A stretch of DNA of 10,244 nt, taken from positions 1-10,244 of the forward strand of contig JAUNHF010000042.1 in NCBI GenBank assembly GCA_030524065.1, given 5' to 3'. Below, piece after piece: positions 6,455 to 10,244 of this stretch; within the stretch, counting starts at the first letter, position 1; each line of letters starts with the position of its first letter. The notes under the pieces are model-generated. The model did not search any database. It was given only the letters and a program-made list of their open reading frames with translations, and was not told the DNA's origin. This DNA comes from Deinococcus sp. Lineage in GTDB: Bacteria > Deinococcota > Deinococci > Deinococcales > Deinococcaceae. The translations under genes and the position numbers were made by a program.

Positions 6455-7438
6455 ATGAACCAATTTTCTGCCGACGCCCTTTCAGAAATGTTGCCTGCCC
6501 CCACTGGTGGCTCCCCGGCCCACTCCCCCACGCCGGACGCACAAGGCCCGGACGAGGCCGCCCCGGCCTGGGTGGTGGCGGCCCTTTATCAGTTTCTGGC
6601 CCTGCCAGACCCGGCGGCCACGCAGGCCCGGCTGCGGGCCGAGTGTGCCCGCCTGGGCCTGTGCGGCACGCTGATCGTGGCCCCCGAAGGCATCAACGGC
6701 ACGGTGGCCGGCAGCCGCGAGGGCATCACCGCGCTGCACGCCCTGCTGCTGGAACTGGGCTTTACGGACATGGAATACAAGGAGTCCTCCGCGCCGCACC
6801 AGCCCTTCAAGCGCCTGAAGGTGCGGCTGAAAAAGGAAATCGTGACCCTGGGCGTGGAGGTGCGGCCCCGCGACTTGGTGGGCCACTACCTGAACCCCGA
6901 GCAGTGGAACGAGCTGCTGGACGACCCGGACGTGGTGGTGGTGGACACCCGCAACCGCTACGAGTATCAGGCCGGTACGTTTCGCGGCGCCCTGGACCCG
7001 CAGACCGATTCGTTCCGCGAGTTCCCGGCCTGGCTGGAGCAGCACCGCGCCGAGCTGGCCGGCAAAAAAGTCGCCATGTTCTGCACCGGCGGCATCCGCT
7101 GTGAAAAAAGCACCAGCTTGCTGCTGCAAGAAGGGTTTTCAGAGGTGTATCACCTGGAAGGCGGCATCCTGCGCTATCTGGAAGAAATGCCGCAGGAGCG
7201 CAGCCGCTGGGAAGGCGAATGCTTCGTGTTTGACGAGCGGGTGACCGTCGGTCACGGACTGAGGCCCGGCCAGGCCGAAATGTGCTGGTCGTGCGGCTGG
7301 CCGCTGGGAGACGCCGAACGCGCCGACCCCCGCTTTGAGCGCGGCGTCAGCTGCCCACACTGCGCCGAGCAGACCACCGAAGCGCAAAAAGCCGCCTTCC
7401 GCGAGCGCCAGCGCTGGTTCGATGCGGAGCAGGCATGA
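6455..7438 (+). CDS. trhO: tRNA uridine(34) hydroxylase, rhodanese-domain TrhO/YceA family
   Basis: TrhO uses oxygen to hydroxylate uridine 34 in the tRNA anticodon, giving ho5U, the precursor of cmo5U-type wobble bases. The 327-residue protein has the family layout: an N-terminal domain with APEGINGTVAGS (76-87), a rhodanese domain with DTRNRYEYQAGTF (164-176) and the active loop MFCTGGIRCEKST (208-220, catalytic Cys 210), and a C-terminal metal-ribbon-like part with CWSC (277-280) and CPHC (300-303). Residues 1-38 are low-complexity and rich in Pro and Ala; the true start could be later, but no internal Met with a good ribosome site precedes the conserved region. No clear Shine-Dalgarno sequence stands before ATG 6455. 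Its TGA overlaps the ATG of the LacI-type gene, so the two are coupled. Confidence 0.92.
   Translation: MNQFSADALSEMLPAPTGGSPAHSPTPDAQGPDEAAPAWVVAALYQFLALPDPAATQARLRAECARLGLCGTLIVAPEGINGTVAGSREGITALHALLLELGFTDMEYKESSAPHQPFKRLKVRLKKEIVTLGVEVRPRDLVGHYLNPEQWNELLDDPDVVVVDTRNRYEYQAGTFRGALDPQTDSFREFPAWLEQHRAELAGKKVAMFCTGGIRCEKSTSLLLQEGFSEVYHLEGGILRYLEEMPQERSRWEGECFVFDERVTVGHGLRPGQAEMCWSCGWPLGDAERADPRFERGVSCPHCAEQTTEAQKAAFRERQRWFDAEQA
7426..7429 (+). promoter_or_regulatory. Shine-Dalgarno sequence of the LacI-family gene
   Basis: GGAG lies 5 bases before ATG 7435, inside the end of trhO. With the ATGA overlap it supports translational coupling and this start. Confidence 0.6.
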
Positions 7439-8451
7439 CGCCGGGCCGGGGCGGGCGTGGGCGCAGCGGGCGGCCCACGGTCCACACGGTCGCCGAGGCG
7501 GCGGGCGTGGGCGTGGGCACCGTATCGCGGGTGCTGAACAACCATCCTTCGGTGCGCGGTGAAACCCGTGAGCGGGTCCTGGCGATTATTGAAGAACTCA
7601 ATTACCGACCCACGCCACAGGCCCGGCGGACGCTGCCCAGCGAGCATCCCCTGATTGCGCTGATCAGCACTGACCTGCACTCGCCCAGGCAGAGCCGCAT
7701 CATTCAGGGCGTAGAAGCGGCGCTGGCCGGGCAGGACTTCGGGCTGATGGCGTTTGCGCTGGGCACCCCGGAGCGCGCGGCGCAACTGATGCGGCCCGGA
7801 CATCCCAGCGTGATGGCCCAGGGCCTGCTGCTGTGCGAAGAAGTGCCCTCCCACGGCTGGGCCGAGCAGGAGCAGGGCCAGCCGGCGGTGCGGCTGGGCA
7901 CCGTGGCCGAAGACACCGACTACGTGGCGGTGGACAACCGCTACGGTGGGCTGATCGCTGGCGAGTACGCGGCCACGCTGCCCGGCGAAATCGTGGGCGT
8001 GTGGTTGCAGGGCCAGCGGGCGCCGCTGGAACGTCAGGCCGTCCGCAAGGGATTTGCCGAGGGTGTGGAGAATGCCGGGCGGCAGGTTTCGCAGCAGATT
8101 GAGGTGGACCGCCACGATCACCCGCACCGGGTGGCGAGTGAGCTGCTGGACCGGCTGCCCGGACGCGCCACCGTGATGACCTACGGCGACCAGCTGGCCG
8201 TGGCCCTGATCACCGAGGCCCAGGCCCGCGGCCTGCCGCTGGGCAGCGACCTGAAAGTGATCGGGTACGGCAACCATCCACAGGCGGCGCTGGCGGGCCT
8301 GACCACCGTGCACCAGCCGCTCGAAGAAATGGCGCAGCTCGGCACGCAACTGCTGCTTAGCCGCGTCCGCGAGCGGCAAGAGGGAACGGCGCCCCGCAAC
8401 CAGCAGACGCAGTTGCTGGCGCCCCGGCTGGCCCTGCGCAGCACGGCCTGA
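7435..8451 (+). CDS. LacI-family transcriptional regulator
   Basis: A 338-residue one-component regulator. The N-terminal LacI helix-turn-helix is clear: TVHTVAEAAGVGVGTVSRVL (15-34), then NNHPSVRGETRERVLAIIEELNYRPTPQARRTL (35-67), which includes the hinge helix region. Residues about 73-330 form the periplasmic-binding-protein-like effector domain, with the usual DNRYGGLIAGEYA and VIGYGNHPQAALAGLTTVHQP segments. The ATG overlaps the trhO stop as ATGA, so both are made from one message. LacI proteins mostly sense sugars or nucleosides, yet no transport or catabolic gene lies near, so its ligand and targets are unknown; control of its own operon is a guess. The residues before the HTH are rich in Gly and Arg (PGRGGRGRSGRP), an added basic tail that could contact DNA. 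Confidence 0.92.
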   Translation: MTPGRGGRGRSGRPTVHTVAEAAGVGVGTVSRVLNNHPSVRGETRERVLAIIEELNYRPTPQARRTLPSEHPLIALISTDLHSPRQSRIIQGVEAALAGQDFGLMAFALGTPERAAQLMRPGHPSVMAQGLLLCEEVPSHGWAEQEQGQPAVRLGTVAEDTDYVAVDNRYGGLIAGEYAATLPGEIVGVWLQGQRAPLERQAVRKGFAEGVENAGRQVSQQIEVDRHDHPHRVASELLDRLPGRATVMTYGDQLAVALITEAQARGLPLGSDLKVIGYGNHPQAALAGLTTVHQPLEEMAQLGTQLLLSRVRERQEGTAPRNQQTQLLAPRLALRSTA

Positions 8452-8470
8452 GCCGCCGCCACGCCCAGTA

Positions 8471-8513
8471 TTCAGGGCTGCGTGTTCAGGGCCGCGCGCT
8501 CAGCAGGCAGCCC
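8471..8513 (+). repeat. 14-base tandem repeat and inverted repeat upstream of the sigma gene
   Basis: TTCAGGGCTGCGTG (8471-8484) is followed directly by TTCAGGGCCGCGCG (8485-8498), 12 of 14 bases identical. In addition GGGCTGC (8475-8481) and GCAGCCC (8507-8513) are perfect inverted arms around a 25-base loop. There is no T-run, so it is a poor intrinsic terminator for the trhO-LacI operon. It may instead hold regulator sites upstream of the sigma gene promoter. Confidence 0.4.
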
Positions 8514-8547
8514 GAGCAGAGGCACAAGCGGCAGAGAGAGAATAGAG

Positions 8548-8553
8548 TAACCT
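8548..8553 (+). promoter_or_regulatory. Possible -10 box of the ECF sigma gene
   Basis: TAACCT ends 8 bases before ATG 8562, giving a near-leaderless start. A second TANNNT match, TAGAGT, lies at 8543-8548. GGGA at 8554-8557 is a weak alternative ribosome site. Confidence 0.35.
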
Positions 8554-8561
8554 GGGAAACA

Positions 8562-9164
8562 ATGGACCTCCCGGCTTCCCCGCCCGCTGGCGCCCCTGCT
8601 GACGTGCCGGCCGACCTGATCGGTGCCGAGCAGCACGCTCTGCTGCTGGCGGGCGACGAGCAGGCCTGGTACCGGCTGATTCAGGAGCACGAGGGCCGGA
8701 TCTACGGCTACCTGTACCGGCTAGAGGGCAACAGTGAAAACGCCCTGGACCTGACCCAGGAGGTGTTTTACCGGGCCTGGCGGTCGTTCGGCACCTTTCA
8801 GCCGGGACAGCGCTTCTTGCCCTGGCTGTACGCGGTGGCGCGCAACACCCAGATCGAATCTCACCGCCGCAAGCAGCATGCCCGCTTCAGCCTGGACCAG
8901 GCCCACGAGGAAACCGGCTTTGAGGTGCCCAGCGAAGCCCGCACGCCGGTGCAGTCCGCCGAGAGCAGCGATGCCCAGGACCGGGTGCAGCGGGCGCTGA
9001 TGCAATTGCCGGAAGACTACCGCGAAGCCGTGGTGCTGCGCTTTATGGAAGACCTGCCCTACGAGGACATCGCCCAGGTTCAGGAGGTGGCCCTGGGCAC
9101 CGCCAAAAGCCGGGTGTACCGCGCCAAGGAGCAACTGGCCGCGCTGCTGGCCGGGCAGGTGTGA
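8562..9164 (+). CDS. ECF-type (group IV) RNA polymerase sigma factor
   Basis: A 200-residue alternative sigma factor that would direct RNA polymerase to its own promoter set. Region 2 spans about 28-105, with DLTQEVFYRAWRSFGTF (63-79) and FLPWLYAVARNTQIESHRRK (85-104). An acidic linker follows (116-139). Region 4 spans about 140-198: RALMQLPEDYREAVVLRFME, then the helix-turn-helix YEDIAQVQEVALGTAKSRVYRAKEQL (167-192). There is no region 1 or 3, as expected for ECF factors. The first 20 residues are rich in Pro and Ala and not conserved, so a later start is possible, though ATG 8562 has a -10-like box. ECF genes usually sit beside an anti-sigma gene; here the next gene is bshC on the opposite strand and the upstream one is a LacI regulator, so control must come from elsewhere or from transcription. 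Confidence 0.93.
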   Translation: MDLPASPPAGAPADVPADLIGAEQHALLLAGDEQAWYRLIQEHEGRIYGYLYRLEGNSENALDLTQEVFYRAWRSFGTFQPGQRFLPWLYAVARNTQIESHRRKQHARFSLDQAHEETGFEVPSEARTPVQSAESSDAQDRVQRALMQLPEDYREAVVLRFMEDLPYEDIAQVQEVALGTAKSRVYRAKEQLAALLAGQV

Positions 9165-9179
9165 GCGGCGCCCGGCCAG
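9147..9179. terminator. GC-rich hairpin over the sigma gene stop codon, between convergent genes
   Basis: Perfect 10-base arms CTGGCCGGGC (9147-9156) and GCCCGGCCAG (9170-9179) flank a 13-base loop holding the sigma gene stop codon TGA (9162-9164). Neither side has a T-run, so it is not a classic intrinsic terminator but could act as a bidirectional block or message end. The sequence CGGCGCCCGGC is present at 9166-9176 and again at 9190-9200, giving the left arm a partial alternative partner. Confidence 0.4.
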
Positions 9180-9209
9180 CGAACTGAACCGGCGCCCGGC
9201 ACGCACGCC

Positions 9210-10244
9210 TTACGGAATCTCTACCTCTACCTGCGCACCTGCCCGCTGGGTCAGCAGCAGGTCCAGTACAGCTGGGCCATGTTTGAGCAGATAGGTCATG
9301 AAACTCAGCTCGCGCTCCTGGGGATGACCGTGCGGCAGCAGGTGCAGGGTCAGGCGCGACAGCTGGCCGCTGCGGGCGTCTTCTTGCCGGGCCAGCGCCG
9401 CCAGTGCCCGCTGTTGCAGCGCCGCCAGATGGCGCTCGGTATACAGCCGGGCCCGCTCGCTGCCCTTTTGCAGGGTGGGGTCCAGCGCCGCCAGCTCGCT
9501 GCTCAGGGCCTGCCACTCGGCGGCCAGCGCCGCCAGCCGCTCGTGCGAGGTGGCACTCAGTTCACGCTCGGCGGCCAGTGAGCGGCCCAGCACCCCCTGT
9601 GGGTCGGCCTGCACTTCGGCGGCGCTGGCCCCCAGGCGGCGCAACAAGCGGGCCACATTCGGCTCCAGCCAGGTGACGCTCAGGCGCGGCCACACCACCG
9701 GCTGCGATACGCCGTGCAACTCGTACACGCCGCCCAGCTGGGCGAGGTAAGCGATTTCGCCGTCGCCCAGAATCAGGGCCAGGTTGGGCAGCAGCGCGTC
9801 TTGCACTGCGGGGCGCAGGCCAGCGGCCGGGGTGATCCGGCTGGGGTCAAGCTCCAACACACCCAGCAGCTCGTCCCGCGTGTACTCATGGCCGTCATCG
9901 GTGCTGAATGCCTCGCCGCTAAACCGCAGCAGCCGGCGCCCGCCGTCCTCTCCTTCCAAAAAGAGGTTGGTGGCCCCAGCCGGGCGGCGCAGCTGCGGGG
10001 TCAGGCCCAGAGCGCTCAGGGCCTCCGCCGCCGCTTCGATCCGGGCGGGGCCTTCCAGCGGCCGCTCCAGTTCACGGGCGATGGTGGGGGCCATCAGCCG
10101 GGCCAGCGCGGGAAACAGCGGGTCCAGCAGCACCAAGCCGCTGTGTCCCAGCAGCCCGTGCATCAGCCGGGCGAACACATCCGCCCAGCCGGGCACGCGG
10201 CCATCTGCCAGGGGCTGCACCGCCGCTTCCAGCCGCGCCAGCAC
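9210..10244 (-). CDS. bshC: Bacillithiol biosynthesis cysteine-adding enzyme BshC, partial (N-terminus beyond right edge)
   Basis: BshC carries out the last step of bacillithiol synthesis, joining cysteine to glucosaminyl-malate; bacillithiol is the main low-molecular-weight thiol of Firmicutes and Deinococcus. The window holds 344 codons; full-length members have about 500-540 residues, so the first third is missing and the Met at the edge is not the start. Family features are HSGLVLLDPLFPALARL (visible residues 34-50), the conserved block LRPAVQDALLPNLALILGDG followed by EIAYLAQLGGVYEL, a long helical segment about 221-305 rich in Ala, Leu and Glu (the coiled coil of the family), and the C-terminal HLLPHGHPQERELSFMTYLLKHGP. 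It converges on the sigma gene with a 45-base gap. A link to oxidative stress control by that sigma factor is possible but not shown. Confidence 0.93.
   Translation of the reverse strand: MLARLEAAVQPLADGRVPGWADVFARLMHGLLGHSGLVLLDPLFPALARLMAPTIARELERPLEGPARIEAAAEALSALGLTPQLRRPAGATNLFLEGEDGGRRLLRFSGEAFSTDDGHEYTRDELLGVLELDPSRITPAAGLRPAVQDALLPNLALILGDGEIAYLAQLGGVYELHGVSQPVVWPRLSVTWLEPNVARLLRRLGASAAEVQADPQGVLGRSLAAERELSATSHERLAALAAEWQALSSELAALDPTLQKGSERARLYTERHLAALQQRALAALARQEDARSGQLSRLTLHLLPHGHPQERELSFMTYLLKHGPAVLDLLLTQRAGAQVEVEIP

Noticed and set aside
7252..8379. A 375-residue minus-strand frame over trhO and the LacI gene
   Set aside because: It is antisense to two well-supported genes and has no recognisable domain.
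9043..9516. A 157-residue minus-strand frame across the sigma-bshC junction
   Set aside because: It is out of frame with bshC, is Pro/Ala/Arg-rich, and overlaps both conserved genes.
1..10244. Mobile elements, CRISPR arrays, tRNA or rRNA genes
   Set aside because: I saw no regularly spaced repeats, terminal inverted repeats with a transposase, or tRNA-like cloverleaf sequences.

Overview
The window looks like chromosomal DNA of a Deinococcus or close relative. The DNA is very GC-rich, an mglB-mglA polarity pair of the Thermus/Deinococcus type lies at the left edge, and a bacillithiol synthesis gene (bshC) lies at the right edge. Several genes have a TANNNT-like -10 box only 7 to 10 bases before the start codon and no Shine-Dalgarno sequence, which is the leaderless-transcript layout well known in Deinococcus. 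The taxon is inferred from these traits, not proven.

Layout. Positions 1-773 (minus strand): mglB, then mglA (partial, running off the left edge). Positions 774-927: a short divergent promoter region. Positions 928-2838 (plus): an NhaP/CPA1-type cation:proton antiporter with a cytoplasmic nucleotide-binding-like tail. Positions 2857-3510 (plus): one continuous reading frame for a small membrane protein, interrupted by three in-frame stop codons but no frameshift, most likely a decaying gene. Positions 3558-4013 (minus): a small unrecognised protein built of six GRxG-type beta repeats plus a C-terminal membrane anchor, with a terminator behind it. Positions 4049-6160 (minus): a double-ATPase ABC-F protein with an unusual C-terminal domain. 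Positions 6161-6454: a divergent intergenic region with nested inverted repeats. Positions 6455-8451 (plus): trhO (tRNA uridine-34 hydroxylase) overlapping by 4 bases with a LacI-family regulator. Positions 8562-9164 (plus): an ECF sigma factor with no adjacent anti-sigma gene. Positions 9210-10244 (minus): bshC, with its N-terminus beyond the right edge.

How the genes fit together. mglB (GTPase activator) and mglA (small GTPase) are a functional pair. trhO and the LacI-type gene are translationally coupled, and the regulator may control the operon through the palindrome at 6301-6326; this is inference. The other genes look like independent single-gene units with their own promoters. No tRNA, rRNA, CRISPR array, insertion sequence or obvious multi-gene defence or biosynthetic system is visible. 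The best leads for something undescribed are the GRxG-repeat membrane protein, the thrice-interrupted membrane protein gene, the ABC-F C-terminal domain, and the trhO-LacI unit with its structured upstream region.
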